Shown piece after piece: positions 1-8,301 of a DNA stretch of 64,000 nt (the first letter of the stretch is position 1; every line of letters starts with the position of its first letter). The notes beneath the pieces were generated by a model. That model ran no database searches. It saw only the letters and a list, made by a program, of their open reading frames with translations, and had not been told where the DNA came from. Source of the stretch: JANNRR01 sp031401675 (GTDB lineage Bacteria > Pseudomonadota > Alphaproteobacteria > Rhodobacterales > Rhodobacteraceae); assembly GCA_031401675.1 (NCBI GenBank), contig JANNRR010000045.1:1-64000 (forward strand). The letters are read 5' to 3'. Made by a program: the position numbers and the translations under genes.

Positions 1-209
1 TGTTCAAGCCCTATGATGAAAAGCTGGCGATGATTTGCGGGCTGGCGGTACCGATCACGGTCGAGATGGTGGTGCAGGAAATCAACCGCTACGCCGACAG
101 CGAATTCCGCTATGCCGACAAGTCGGACGAAGTGGCGATTACGAATGCAGTGCGCGACATGCAGCGGATGGAAGAAGCGAAGCGGCGGTATCTGGAGGGG
201 AAGGGGTGA
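1..209 (+). CDS. C-terminal end of an unrecognised protein (5' partial)
   Basis: The window opens inside this gene. The reading frame starts at base 3 and runs 68 codons to the TGA at 207-209. The visible tail has a short hydrophobic stretch (CGLAVPITVEMVV) followed by a charged, Arg/Lys/Glu-rich helical end. I do not recognise the family. The stop overlaps the GTG start of the next gene (GTGA), which indicates translational coupling and an operon with the genes running to base 3286. Confidence 0.6.
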   Translation, partial: FKPYDEKLAMICGLAVPITVEMVVQEINRYADSEFRYADKSDEVAITNAVRDMQRMEEAKRRYLEGKG

Positions 210-475
210 GTCGTTCTCTCGTTAGGAACTGGCTGATCGTTCTTGGCACCTTGTGTGTAGTTTCATTGTTGGCTGGCGTTGCAGGCGTATTGATGGCTTG
301 CTACCCATCGGCATTGCTGCCGATAAACTTTTTCGAATACGGGCATTGTTTTGCTACCGACACCCCGAAGGAAGTGTTTGGTTCGTTTGCAATGATTGGA
401 TTGATCTTCATTGGCCCAGTGTTGGCCATCTTCGTTGTAACCTGGACCATGAAGAAGCGAGATCACTCGAAATGA
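206..475 (+). CDS. Small two-TM membrane protein, unknown function
   Basis: An 89-residue protein if it starts at the GTG overlapping the upstream stop; a longer frame exists but lies inside the upstream gene. It has a hydrophobic segment near residues 6-30 (WLIVLGTLCVVSLLAG...), a loop containing a Cys and a phenylalanine pair, and a second membrane segment near residues 58-82, ending in a basic tail (KKRDHSK). No enzymatic motif is visible. Its TGA overlaps the ATG of the next gene (ATGA), so it is part of the coupled run. Function unknown. Confidence 0.5.
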   Translation: MSRSLVRNWLIVLGTLCVVSLLAGVAGVLMACYPSALLPINFFEYGHCFATDTPKEVFGSFAMIGLIFIGPVLAIFVVTWTMKKRDHSK

Positions 476-990
476 CCGGCATCCACCCGATCACCCGGCA
501 ACGGGCGCGGAAGTTGCGGGCTGAAATGACGCCGCAGGAGCGGAAAGTCTGGGCGAAGTTGCGTGAGTTGAACCGGATGCTGGCGCTGCATTTCCGGCGG
601 CAGGCGCCGATCGGGCCGTTCATTGCGGATTTCGCCGATCTGGGGCGGCGGTTGGTGATTGAGGTTGATGGGGGCGGGCATGGTGGGCCTAGGGACGCTG
701 CAAGGGATGAGTGGTTGGGCGCACAGGGGTTTCAGGTGTTGCGGTTCTGGAACCCGGAGGTGTCGGGGAATCTGGAGGGGGTGATGCAGATGGTGCTGGA
801 CGCGGTTGAGCCTTTGACGGGTGCCCCCCCACCCCAGCCCTCCCCCACAGTGGGGGAGGGAGGCTCTGAGCGCCGACCCGCAGCTCGAGGCGGGGAGCGG
901 GGCACCTCCCCTCCCCCTTGTGGGGAGGGGCTGGGGGTGGGGGGCACGTTGCGGAACAAGAGCACCCGTCCAGAAGGAAGCCCGCCATGA
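472..990 (+). CDS. DUF559 (endonuclease-like) protein with a repeat-derived C-terminal tail
   Basis: 172 residues. The first ~115 carry the DUF559 pattern: an N-terminal ARKLRAEMTPQERKVWAKLR helix, FRRQAPIGPFIADF, then LVIEVDGGGH and GFQVLRFWN. DUF559 resembles very-short-patch-repair/restriction-type nucleases, and the D, E and D residues in IADF and EVDG fit a PD-(D/E)XK-like core. The last ~55 residues (PPPQPSPTVGEGG...) are encoded by a large palindromic repeat (821-947), so the tail is probably not part of the original fold. The stop overlaps the next start (ATGA at 987-990). The cellular role of this family is not established. Confidence 0.75.
   Translation: MTGIHPITRQRARKLRAEMTPQERKVWAKLRELNRMLALHFRRQAPIGPFIADFADLGRRLVIEVDGGGHGGPRDAARDEWLGAQGFQVLRFWNPEVSGNLEGVMQMVLDAVEPLTGAPPPQPSPTVGEGGSERRPAARGGERGTSPPPCGEGLGVGGTLRNKSTRPEGSPP
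821..947. repeat. Palindromic GC-rich intergenic-type repeat inserted in a coding frame
   Basis: The left arm (about 821-853, a run of C then ACCCCAGCCCTCCCCC) is the reverse complement of the right arm (about 910-947, CTCCCCCTTGTGGGGAGGGG and following), giving a long hairpin with a ~55-base centre. Each arm also holds a smaller hairpin of the form CTCCCCCACA-TGGGGGAG. Repeats of this look are scattered between genes in many alphaproteobacteria. Here the frame stays open through it and forms the tail of the DUF559 protein. Confidence 0.75.
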
Positions 991-2366
991 AACGCCTCAT
1001 CGAACGCCGCCTGATGTTCGGCAACCTGATCGAGGTCGCCTCCCCCGCCCTCGTCGAGCGCTACAACCGCGCGCTGATGCACCTGACTGCCAAGTCCACA
1101 GCCTTGACCGATTTCCACATCGACATCTCTGGCTACTCGCCCGAAATCGGCGACGAACTGAGCGACACCCACTACCTCAACCCCAACGGTGCCAACCGGC
1201 AGTTCATCCTCCTGACCACCGACCAAAAGACCGCCCCCCTGCTCAACGTCACCTTTTCCACCGACTGGGGCATCCTGACCCAGTTCATCGCCGCCAACGA
1301 GCCGCAACTGTTCGCGCTGACGGCGCGCGATGCGGTGGCGGGCGAACTGCTCGACTCGGTCTACGACGTCGCGACGCCCGACAAGCTCCTGGATTTCCGC
1401 AAAGTGACGGTCGAGGCGGATACCATTGGCAACCATGTGGCGGATGCGGCGCGGCTGACCCAGCTGATCGGGCGGTTCCGGGCAGAGGAATCCGGCTGGT
1501 ACGACGATGTGCTGATTGCCGAGATGATCGGGCTGGCCAAGAAAACCGGCGATGTGACCCGGGTGCCGGTCGCCCTGGACAGGCCGACGTTCGATCAGCC
1601 GGATTTCTGGACCAGCCATTTCGGCGGGGTCTACGTGTTCCGCTCGGTCAAGTCGGCGGCGGTGATTTCGGTAGCCCCGCGCGCGACGCTGGGCGAATTG
1701 CCGGTGCCGGTGCAACTTGACCTCGCCAACCGCAACCAGATCGCGCATTTTCTGGAGGTGAACGGGCTGGTGGAACCGATTGTCACTGCCAGGGGCACGG
1801 ATGCCGCAGCGATCCTGCGGCAAAAGATGGATTTCGTGCTGGTGGATGCGGCGGCAACGCTGGGGCTGGCCCCGGGCAGCGCTTCGGGCTTTGCGGCTGA
1901 ACCGACCCGGCGCGATCTGCGCGGCGTGGCGCAGCGGCTTGGCGCCTCGGTGCCGGACGAGTTCACCGGGCTGGCGGCGCTGCTGCGCTGGGTCGAGGGT
2001 GCAGGCGACTGGCCGCGGCTGACTTCGGAACATCCCGCCTACTTCTACACGCTCAGGGCGCAAGCCGGGCCCTGCCGCGATCTGGTGAACATGCTCCTGT
2101 GCCAGTTGAGTCCGCTGGACGTGCGGCAGTTGTTCATCTGTCACAAGGAACTGTTCTACGCGACCTACCAGACCTGGGCAGAGCCAAAGCGCGCCTACGT
2201 TGCGGAATACCTCGCCCGTGAATACATGGTGGACAGGGCCGGGGCGCGGGCGGCCCTGTTCGGGCCGGAACCGGGGATGGACTCCGGCAGGGAGCCGCAA
2301 CGGGCCAAGCCCGATCTGATGGATCTGGTCGGGCCCTGGGGCGTGCTGCGCGGAGGGCGGGAATGA
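987..2366 (+). CDS. Uncharacterised conserved protein, 459 aa
   Basis: A soluble-looking protein starting MKRLIERRLMFGNLIEV; no signal peptide or membrane segment. The ATG at 987 overlaps the previous stop. It ends with a Gly/Arg-rich tail that overlaps the next gene by four bases (ATGA at 2363-2366). I cannot assign catalytic motifs. Its coupling to two small membrane proteins, one of them DUF1523, suggests a shared membrane-associated role. It may correspond to one of the numbered uncharacterised families restricted to Rhodobacterales, but I cannot confirm which. Confidence 0.6.
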   Translation: MKRLIERRLMFGNLIEVASPALVERYNRALMHLTAKSTALTDFHIDISGYSPEIGDELSDTHYLNPNGANRQFILLTTDQKTAPLLNVTFSTDWGILTQFIAANEPQLFALTARDAVAGELLDSVYDVATPDKLLDFRKVTVEADTIGNHVADAARLTQLIGRFRAEESGWYDDVLIAEMIGLAKKTGDVTRVPVALDRPTFDQPDFWTSHFGGVYVFRSVKSAAVISVAPRATLGELPVPVQLDLANRNQIAHFLEVNGLVEPIVTARGTDAAAILRQKMDFVLVDAAATLGLAPGSASGFAAEPTRRDLRGVAQRLGASVPDEFTGLAALLRWVEGAGDWPRLTSEHPAYFYTLRAQAGPCRDLVNMLLCQLSPLDVRQLFICHKELFYATYQTWAEPKRAYVAEYLAREYMVDRAGARAALFGPEPGMDSGREPQRAKPDLMDLVGPWGVLRGGRE

Positions 2367-2644
2367 TCGGGCTGGTGCGGCTGGCAGTCTTTGGTTTTGT
2401 AGCGTTGACGGTGATCTATCTTCTGGTATCGCTCTACTCGCGCTCGGTTCGCAGGGAAAAGCTTGAAAAGGCCTGGGATACCGATCCGGCCCGCGAGGGC
2501 GCACCTGCGGACGCGCGGGCGGCATTCATCGACCAGGGCATGGCGGACTATCGCCAATCGCTGCGGCGCAGGCTGATCGTGCTGGTCTATATCCTGCCGA
2601 TCGCGACCATCGCGATCACCATCTATCTGGTCGATGTACAATGA
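2363..2644 (+). CDS. Small two-TM membrane protein, unknown function
   Basis: 93 residues. The first membrane helix is near residues 2-24 (GLVRLAVFGFVALTVIYLLV), the second near residues 68-90 (LIVLVYILPIATIAITIYLV), with a ~45-residue polar section between them rich in Arg, Asp and Ala (VRREKLEKAWDTDP...). It starts inside the stop of the upstream gene and is followed nine bases later by the DUF1523 gene, so it is likely co-transcribed with both. No family recognised. Confidence 0.55.
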   Translation: MIGLVRLAVFGFVALTVIYLLVSLYSRSVRREKLEKAWDTDPAREGAPADARAAFIDQGMADYRQSLRRRLIVLVYILPIATIAITIYLVDVQ

Positions 2645-2653
2645 GGGCAAAGC

Positions 2654-3286
2654 ATGTGGCGTAGGATCAAATGGGGCTTTCTGGGGCTGGCAGCGCTGAT
2701 CGTGGTGGCGTTCCTGCACTACACGCTGTTGCAGCACGATATCGTCCGGGTGACCAACACCTACAGCCGGCTGACCACGGTGGGGGCGAACTGGCTGTTC
2801 TATGCCACCGGCGATGTCGGTTCGGGCGAGGCCGACACCCGCGACATCAGGTTCATCGAGACGGTGCGCCCGAACGGCAAGGTCATCGTCTACCGCAACG
2901 AGGATACCGGCTGGATCTGGCCGCCCTATTTCAAATACGACAGTTCCAACCTGCAGGCCGAGGCGTCGAATCTGAAAAGCACCGAGGACGCGCCGAAATG
3001 GGTTTCGGTGACCCACTACGGCTGGCGGGCCCCGTGGTTCTCGATCTATGCCAACGCGATTGCGGTGCGGCAGGTTGCGGGGCCGGATGTCACGATCGTG
3101 CCCTGGGTCAACCTGATCATCCTGGCGGTGCTGGCGTTCCTGATCTTCATGGCGCGGCGGATGTGGCTGCAATTCCGCGAACGGACGGTGGACCCGCTGC
3201 TGGTCGACGCCGCCGAAACATTGGACGGGGCGGAGGACCGGGCCCGGGGATTCTGGTCGCGGCTGACGGGGCGGGGACGGAAGTAG
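2654..3286 (+). CDS. DUF1523 family membrane protein
   Basis: 210 residues. An N-terminal membrane helix (residues 7-24), a ~120-residue extracytoplasmic domain with the DUF1523 signature (VTNTYSRLTTVGANWLFYA, then RDIRFIETVRP, YRNEDTGW, FKYDSSNLQAEA), a second membrane helix near residues 155-175 (WVNLIILAVLAFLIFMA), and a basic cytoplasmic tail. The family is typical of Rhodobacterales and has no established function. This is the last gene of the rightward run; the next gene lies on the other strand, 150 bases away. Confidence 0.8.
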   Translation: MWRRIKWGFLGLAALIVVAFLHYTLLQHDIVRVTNTYSRLTTVGANWLFYATGDVGSGEADTRDIRFIETVRPNGKVIVYRNEDTGWIWPPYFKYDSSNLQAEASNLKSTEDAPKWVSVTHYGWRAPWFSIYANAIAVRQVAGPDVTIVPWVNLIILAVLAFLIFMARRMWLQFRERTVDPLLVDAAETLDGAEDRARGFWSRLTGRGRK

Positions 3287-3436
3287 CGGGGTGTCCCGAG
3301 TCGAGACATTTTCGGGGTGAGGGATTTCAAGGGGTTAGCGAGGCGATTTAGGGAAGTTTTAAGGATTGGGTAGAGTGAGCCGGATTTCGGGACGTGGCGG
3401 GTTTCGCCCAGCCCACGGCTTGCTCGCTCGAGTGCG

Positions 3437-4600
3437 CTATGGCTGACGACGCATGAATTCCGCAAACAAGGGAACGGTAAAGTCGAGAAAACCGTGATCG
3501 GGGCTGTACATCATCCCCTTCGAGATGATGTTCGCGCGAACCGGCCCGAGCGAAGACAGCTTTTTACCCAGAACCTTCGCAATTTCGCTCATGGCATAGG
3601 GGCCATTCCCCAAGGATGCCACGGCCTTGACAAACTCGATTTCCTTTGGGGTCAGCCTGTCAATGCGCACCCGAAAGAAGCCGTTGTCGAGGGACGCGAG
3701 GGTCTCGGCATAGGCACCTTCCATGTCTTGTTTCGTGATCTCTGGCCCTTCGGCATTGTTCCATGCGGTAGATGACCATTCTTGCAGAAAAAACGGATAG
3801 CCCTGTGTCCGGGTGGCGATCTCTGCCAGCGCGTCAGGCGTAATCGAGGCACCTTCCTCCAGGATTGGCTTTTTCACCGCCTGCTCTGCGGACGCCTGGT
3901 CAAGCGCGTCGACACCGGGATAGAGAAACAGCCGTTCCGAGTAGGATTTTGCCTCTCCAGCCAGGCGTGCAATCTGCGGAAGCCCCGCACCGACCATGAA
4001 GATGGGCAGACCCTCTTGCGACATTTTGTGAATTGCCACGATCAGAGCGGACAGGTCAGGTTCCGACAGGTACTGCACTTCGTCGATCAGCAGAATCCAA
4101 CCTTTGCCCCCGGCTTGCGCCGCTTTGCCGATTGCCATGAAGAGATCCGGCAGATCAAATTGAATGTCGCCGCTGTCCGCGAGGCCAGGTTCGGGTTCGA
4201 TGCCGAACTCTGCGCCCGCTACATCGATCTTGAAGATCGACGCGAAACCGCGCAGTCCTTTGAGCGCGCGCGCTGCGAGTTGCTTTGCCGCTTCGATGGT
4301 GGAGAGAGCACGCAGTACTTTGCGCATCTCTGGATAAAGGAGGCGTGCAAGGCTTTCGTGTTCAGGGGCCTCGATTTTTGAGGCAAAGTGCCCCTGGCTT
4401 TCGGCGATCCGGCCAATTTCGTTCAACAGGACCGTCTTGCCGGTTCCCCGCAATCCGAGAAGCATCATTGATCTGGCATTTCGACCGAGCAGGGCACGGC
4501 CACAGGCGATCCTTGCGCTTTCCAGGATCGTATCGCGCCCGGCAAGTTCAGGGGGTCGGCTTCCTGCCCCAGGGGCAAAAGGATTGCGATAGGGGTCCAT
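3437..4600 (-). CDS. AAA-type (STAND-like) ATPase, function unknown
   Basis: 387 residues from the ATG at 4600; a TTG 24 bases upstream is in frame but the N-terminus MDPYRNPFAPG reads like a natural start. Walker A is GLRGTGKT near residue 45, Walker B is ILLIDEVQ near residue 165, followed by a sensor-like VGAGLPQ. The C-terminal part (LTPKEIEFVKAVASLGNGP...) resembles a winged helix, as in Orc1/Cdc6-like or STAND ATPases. It is monocistronic between convergent and same-strand neighbours. Base composition looks lower in GC than the flanks and the upstream region is AT-rich, a hint of transfer. Biological role unknown. Confidence 0.7.
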   Translation of the reverse strand: MDPYRNPFAPGAGSRPPELAGRDTILESARIACGRALLGRNARSMMLLGLRGTGKTVLLNEIGRIAESQGHFASKIEAPEHESLARLLYPEMRKVLRALSTIEAAKQLAARALKGLRGFASIFKIDVAGAEFGIEPEPGLADSGDIQFDLPDLFMAIGKAAQAGGKGWILLIDEVQYLSEPDLSALIVAIHKMSQEGLPIFMVGAGLPQIARLAGEAKSYSERLFLYPGVDALDQASAEQAVKKPILEEGASITPDALAEIATRTQGYPFFLQEWSSTAWNNAEGPEITKQDMEGAYAETLASLDNGFFRVRIDRLTPKEIEFVKAVASLGNGPYAMSEIAKVLGKKLSSLGPVRANIISKGMMYSPDHGFLDFTVPLFAEFMRRQP

Positions 4601-4640
4601 TGCATCTGACCAGTGTGTAGCCAACTCTAAGGAGGTATAA

Positions 4641-4690
4641 GGAAAGATATCCCGAGATGCTATACTTAATTATACTTTGCTAGATGTGCT
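4641..4690 (-). promoter_or_regulatory. AT-rich probable promoter of the AAA ATPase gene
   Basis: This stretch (including TATACTTAATTATACTT) is much more AT-rich than the surrounding DNA and lies directly upstream of the leftward ATPase gene. The 5-base element TATAC occurs twice, 11 bases apart. I infer promoter function only from composition and position. Confidence 0.35.
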
Positions 4691-4840
4691 TTCGAGCGGC
4701 TACCGAGTTCATGGACGCTGGCTTCGACGTGGCTGCGGCATTCGACTTCGGTGAAGAGACCACGGGCGGCCCCAACGGCTCTTCGCGAGCGAACCGCAGG
4801 AAGGCGCAAACCATCGTTCGCCATCATAACCCAACTGAGC

Positions 4841-4859
4841 GGCGGGGTGAAACCCCGCC
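4841..4859 (-). terminator. Hairpin after the ALDH16 gene
   Basis: An 8-bp perfect stem GGCGGGGT / ACCCCGCC with a 3-base loop sits immediately beyond the TAG of the aldehyde dehydrogenase gene on the leftward strand. There is no clear T-run, so it may be a weak terminator or a 3'-end stabilising hairpin. Confidence 0.55.
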
Positions 4860-7211
4860 CTATTCCCCATACGGCACCCAGACGGTCTTGACCTCGGTGG
4901 CGGCGCGCAGGAACTCGCGGCCCTGGCCTTCAGCGCCCATCCAGTCGCGGCTGCGGGCGTGGTTGACCCAGGTGCGCTTGATGTTGGCGGCCGCTTCGCG
5001 TTCGACGAGTGCCGAGAGGTCGGTCGAGGAGAAACACCAGACGGCATCCACATCCATGTGACTGGCCAGCGTCTTGGCCAGTTCGGCATGGAGGCCGGTG
5101 ACGATATTGACCACACCGCCGGGCAGGTCCGAGGTTTCCAGCACCTGATAAAGGTCGGTGGCGGCCAGCGGAAACGGCTCTGACGGCACCAGAACGCAGG
5201 TGTTGCCCATGGCGATGGCCGGGGCCATGACCGAGATCAGACCCAACAGCGGCACCTCATCCGGGCAGAGTGCCCCGATCACGCCGCAGGGTTCGTTCAT
5301 GGCGATGGCGACGCCGCGGATCGGCACCGATTTGACGGCACCGTCATACTTGTCGGCCCAGGCGGCATAGGTGAACAGGCGCGAGATGGCGGCCTCGACT
5401 TCGGCTTCGGCGGTGCGGGCCTGCACGCCGGTCAGGCCGCGCAGCCGTTCGGTGAACTCGGTGGCGCGGGCGGACAGGTTCTCGGCGATGTAGTACAGGA
5501 TCTGGGCCCGGGCGTGGCCGGTGGTTCGGGCCCAGCCCCTGGCCGCCTGCGCCGCCTCGACCGCGTTGCGGATATCCTTGCGGTTACCCAGCGAGGCATG
5601 GCCCAGCAGGCGGCCGCGCGGCGACCAGACGGCGCGGGAATAGCCGCCATCGGGGCGGGCCTGTTTGCCGCCGACGAACAGTTTGGCGGTGCGGTCCAGC
5701 CCGACCACCTCGGCCTCGGCCGGTTCCGGTTCGGCGGCGATCGGTTTCAGCGCCTTGCCGGTGCTGCGCGGCCGTAGGTAGGCCAGCAGCCCTTCCCAGC
5801 CGCCTTCGCGGCCAAAGCCGCTTTCGCGCACGCCGCCGAAGCCCGCCGCCGCATCAAGGAGGTTGGTGGCGTTGACCCAGACCACCCCGGCCTTCAGCTT
5901 CGGCGCGACGTCGAGCGCCAGGTTGATGTTTTCGCTCCACAATGTGGCGGCCAGGCCGAAGCGGGTGTTGTTGGCCAGATCGACCGCCTCGGACGGGGTG
6001 CGGAAGGTGGTCGAGACCAGCACCGGGCCAAATATCTCCTCCTGCATCAGGCGGCTGGAGGCGGTCAGGCCGGTGATCAGCGTCGGCAGGTAGTAGCAGC
6101 CGGTGGCCGGCAGCGGGGTGGCGGCATGATAGACCTCGCCTTCGCTTGCCGCGACCATCGCGGTGATGCTGGCCAGTTGCACCGGGTCGACGATGGCGCC
6201 GATGTCGATGCATTTGTCGAGGGGATCGCCCAGCCGCAATCCATCCATCCGCCGGCGCAGCTTTTCATGGAAGCGGTCGGCGATGCCCTCCTGCACGATC
6301 AGGCGCGACCCGGCACAGCAGACCTGACCCTGATTGAACCAGATGGCGTCGACGAGACCCTCGATGGCGCTGTCGATATCGGCATCGTCAAACACGATGT
6401 AAGGGGATTTGCCGCCCAGTTCGAGGCTCAGCGCCTTGCCGCTGCCGGCGGTGGCCGACCGGATCCGGCGTCCGACATCGGTCGACCCGGTGAAGGCGAT
6501 CTTGTCGATGCCGGGGTGTTTCACCATCATTTCGCCCACCGCGCCGTCGCCGGTGACGATGTTGATGACACCTTTCGGCAGCCCGGCCTCACGCATGATG
6601 TCGGCAAACAGCAGCGCGGTCAGCGAGGTGTATTCGGCGGGTTTCAGGATGACGGTGTTGCCGGCGGCCAGCGCCGGGGCGATTTTCCACGCCAGCATCA
6701 GCAGCGGGAAGTTCCACGGGATGATCTGGCCGCAGACGCCGAGAGGTTCCATCCCCGGGGCCTCGGTTTCCATGAGTTGCGCCAGACCGGCGTGGTAATA
6801 GAAATGCCGAGCGACCAGCGGCACGTCGATATCGCGGGATTCGCGGATCGGTTTGCCGTTGTCCAGCGTTTCCAGGACGGCGAACAGGCGACTGTGTTTC
6901 TGCACCAGCCGGGCGATGGCATAGAGGTATCTGGCGCGGGCTTGGCCGGACAGTCTGGCCCAGCGCGGCTGGGCGCGGCTGGCGGCGGCGACGGCGGCAT
7001 CCAGATCGGCGGTTGTGGTCTGGGTGACGGTCGCCAGCACCGCGCCGGTTGCCGGGTTGGCGGTGGCGAAGCCGGCGCCGGGCGGGGTGAAGGTGCCGTT
7101 GATGAACAGGCCGAAGTGGCGGCGGTGTCTGGCCAGCCAGGCCTGCGCCTCGGCGCTGGATTCCGGGGCGGGGCCGTAGGACATGGTATCGAAGATGTCG
7201 CGGATGGTCAT
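4860..7211 (-). CDS. ALDH16-type two-domain aldehyde dehydrogenase
   Basis: 783 residues, about 1.6 times a normal aldehyde dehydrogenase. Residues ~1-480 form a complete ALDH domain with the NAD(P)-site pattern (IPWNFPLLM, KPAEYT, FTGST), the general base Glu264 in LELGGKSP and the nucleophile Cys298 in NQGQVCCAGS. Residues ~510-783 are a second, shortened ALDH-like domain (EPCGVIGALCPDE...) lacking the Glu and Cys motifs. This architecture is that of ALDH16, whose bacterial form was structurally characterised from the related genus Loktanella. It lies four bases downstream of deoC, so oxidation of DeoC-derived acetaldehyde is a likely role; that is inference from context. Confidence 0.88.
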   Translation of the reverse strand: MTIRDIFDTMSYGPAPESSAEAQAWLARHRRHFGLFINGTFTPPGAGFATANPATGAVLATVTQTTTADLDAAVAAASRAQPRWARLSGQARARYLYAIARLVQKHSRLFAVLETLDNGKPIRESRDIDVPLVARHFYYHAGLAQLMETEAPGMEPLGVCGQIIPWNFPLLMLAWKIAPALAAGNTVILKPAEYTSLTALLFADIMREAGLPKGVINIVTGDGAVGEMMVKHPGIDKIAFTGSTDVGRRIRSATAGSGKALSLELGGKSPYIVFDDADIDSAIEGLVDAIWFNQGQVCCAGSRLIVQEGIADRFHEKLRRRMDGLRLGDPLDKCIDIGAIVDPVQLASITAMVAASEGEVYHAATPLPATGCYYLPTLITGLTASSRLMQEEIFGPVLVSTTFRTPSEAVDLANNTRFGLAATLWSENINLALDVAPKLKAGVVWVNATNLLDAAAGFGGVRESGFGREGGWEGLLAYLRPRSTGKALKPIAAEPEPAEAEVVGLDRTAKLFVGGKQARPDGGYSRAVWSPRGRLLGHASLGNRKDIRNAVEAAQAARGWARTTGHARAQILYYIAENLSARATEFTERLRGLTGVQARTAEAEVEAAISRLFTYAAWADKYDGAVKSVPIRGVAIAMNEPCGVIGALCPDEVPLLGLISVMAPAIAMGNTCVLVPSEPFPLAATDLYQVLETSDLPGGVVNIVTGLHAELAKTLASHMDVDAVWCFSSTDLSALVEREAAANIKRTWVNHARSRDWMGAEGQGREFLRAATEVKTVWVPYGE

Positions 7212-7215
7212 GGCA

Positions 7216-8241
7216 TTACCCCATCGGGTGGCGGTTGGCGGCCGAGTAGCGGCCGGTCAGGTGATGTTCCAGCTGACGCTCGATGTCGCCCAGAAGCGAC
7301 GACGCGCCAAAGCGGAACAGGTCGGGTTGCAGCCAGGGGTCGCCAAGTTCGTCCTTCATCATCGCCATGTAGACCAGCGCATCCTTGGCCTTGGCGATGC
7401 CGCCGGCCGGTTTGTAGCCGACCTTGATGCCGGTGCGGTCGTGATAGTCGCGGATGGCGCGGATCATGGTCAGGGTTACCGGCAGGGTGGCGTTGACCGC
7501 TTCCTTGCCAGTCGAGGTCTTGATGAAATCGGCCCCCGCCATCATGCAGACGAGGCTGGCGCGGGCGACGTTGCGCAGGGTGCCCAGTTCGCCGGTGGCC
7601 AGGATCGCCTTGACATGCGCCGGGCCGCAGGCGGCGCGGAAGGCTTTCATCTCATCGTACAGCGCCTGCCAGTTGCCGGTCAGCACGTGGCGGCGCGAGA
7701 TCACGATGTCAATCTCGGACGCGCCCGCCGCCACGCTTTCGCCGATTTCGGCGAGGCGTAGGTGGAAGGGGGACAAGCCCGCCGGAAAGCCGGCGGATAC
7801 GGCAGCAACGGGGATATGGGTGCCGTGCAGGGCCGCGACCGCCGGGGCGACCATGTCATGATAGACGCAGACCGCACCGGTGGTGATCCCCTGCATCCCG
7901 AGCGCGGCCAGCAGGTCTTCGCGGACCGGCTGGCGGGCCTTGGCGCAGAGGCGGTTCACCCTGCCCGCGGTGTCATCCCCCGCCAACGTGGTCAGATCGA
8001 TCAGGGTGACGGCCTTGCACAGCCAGGCCGCCTGATATTCCTTCTTCACCGAGCGCCGTCCCGGCAGCGTTGCCGCCCGCCGCTCGATGGCCGAGGTGTT
8101 GGCCTGCACCGACGCCACCCAGTCGAGGTCCAGCGCCATGCCGGGATTGCGGGCATGGGCAAGTTGCGGCAGGCCGTGGCCCCGGGGTGCGGTGGTCGGG
8201 CTTGTGGTCGGGCTGGCAACGTCGGCTGTGGTCTGGTGCAC
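7216..8241 (-). CDS. deoC: Deoxyribose-phosphate aldolase
   Basis: DeoC cleaves 2-deoxy-D-ribose 5-phosphate to glyceraldehyde 3-phosphate and acetaldehyde. The aldolase core shows the expected lysines: VKAILATGELG, the Schiff-base lysine in GADFIKTSTGKE, and GYKPAGGI. I start at the GTG at 8241 because GAAAAGGGG lies at good spacing before it, giving 341 residues; a GTG 36 bases further out has no ribosome-binding site. A ~60-residue N-terminal extension makes it longer than the E. coli enzyme, as in many alphaproteobacterial versions. Likely co-transcribed with the ALDH16 gene. Confidence 0.9.
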   Translation of the reverse strand: MHQTTADVASPTTSPTTAPRGHGLPQLAHARNPGMALDLDWVASVQANTSAIERRAATLPGRRSVKKEYQAAWLCKAVTLIDLTTLAGDDTAGRVNRLCAKARQPVREDLLAALGMQGITTGAVCVYHDMVAPAVAALHGTHIPVAAVSAGFPAGLSPFHLRLAEIGESVAAGASEIDIVISRRHVLTGNWQALYDEMKAFRAACGPAHVKAILATGELGTLRNVARASLVCMMAGADFIKTSTGKEAVNATLPVTLTMIRAIRDYHDRTGIKVGYKPAGGIAKAKDALVYMAMMKDELGDPWLQPDLFRFGASSLLGDIERQLEHHLTGRYSAANRHPMG

Positions 8242-8301
8242 GGTCGGCCCCTTTTCCGGTGTGGCGGAACCTTGCACCGGGGTCGGGGCAAGCGCAAGAT
8301 T

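Noticed and set aside
821..947. CRISPR-like repeat
   Set aside because: Only two inverted arms, no regularly spaced direct repeats; it fits a palindromic intergenic repeat.
732..2525. Long leftward open frame opposite the 987-2366 gene
   Set aside because: Its translation is Arg/Gln/His-rich low-complexity typical of an antisense frame in GC-rich DNA; the rightward gene has coupled neighbours and normal composition.
4684..5061. Rightward 125-aa frame overlapping the ALDH16 3' end
   Set aside because: It runs through the terminator hairpin into the antisense of ALDH16 and has no recognisable features.
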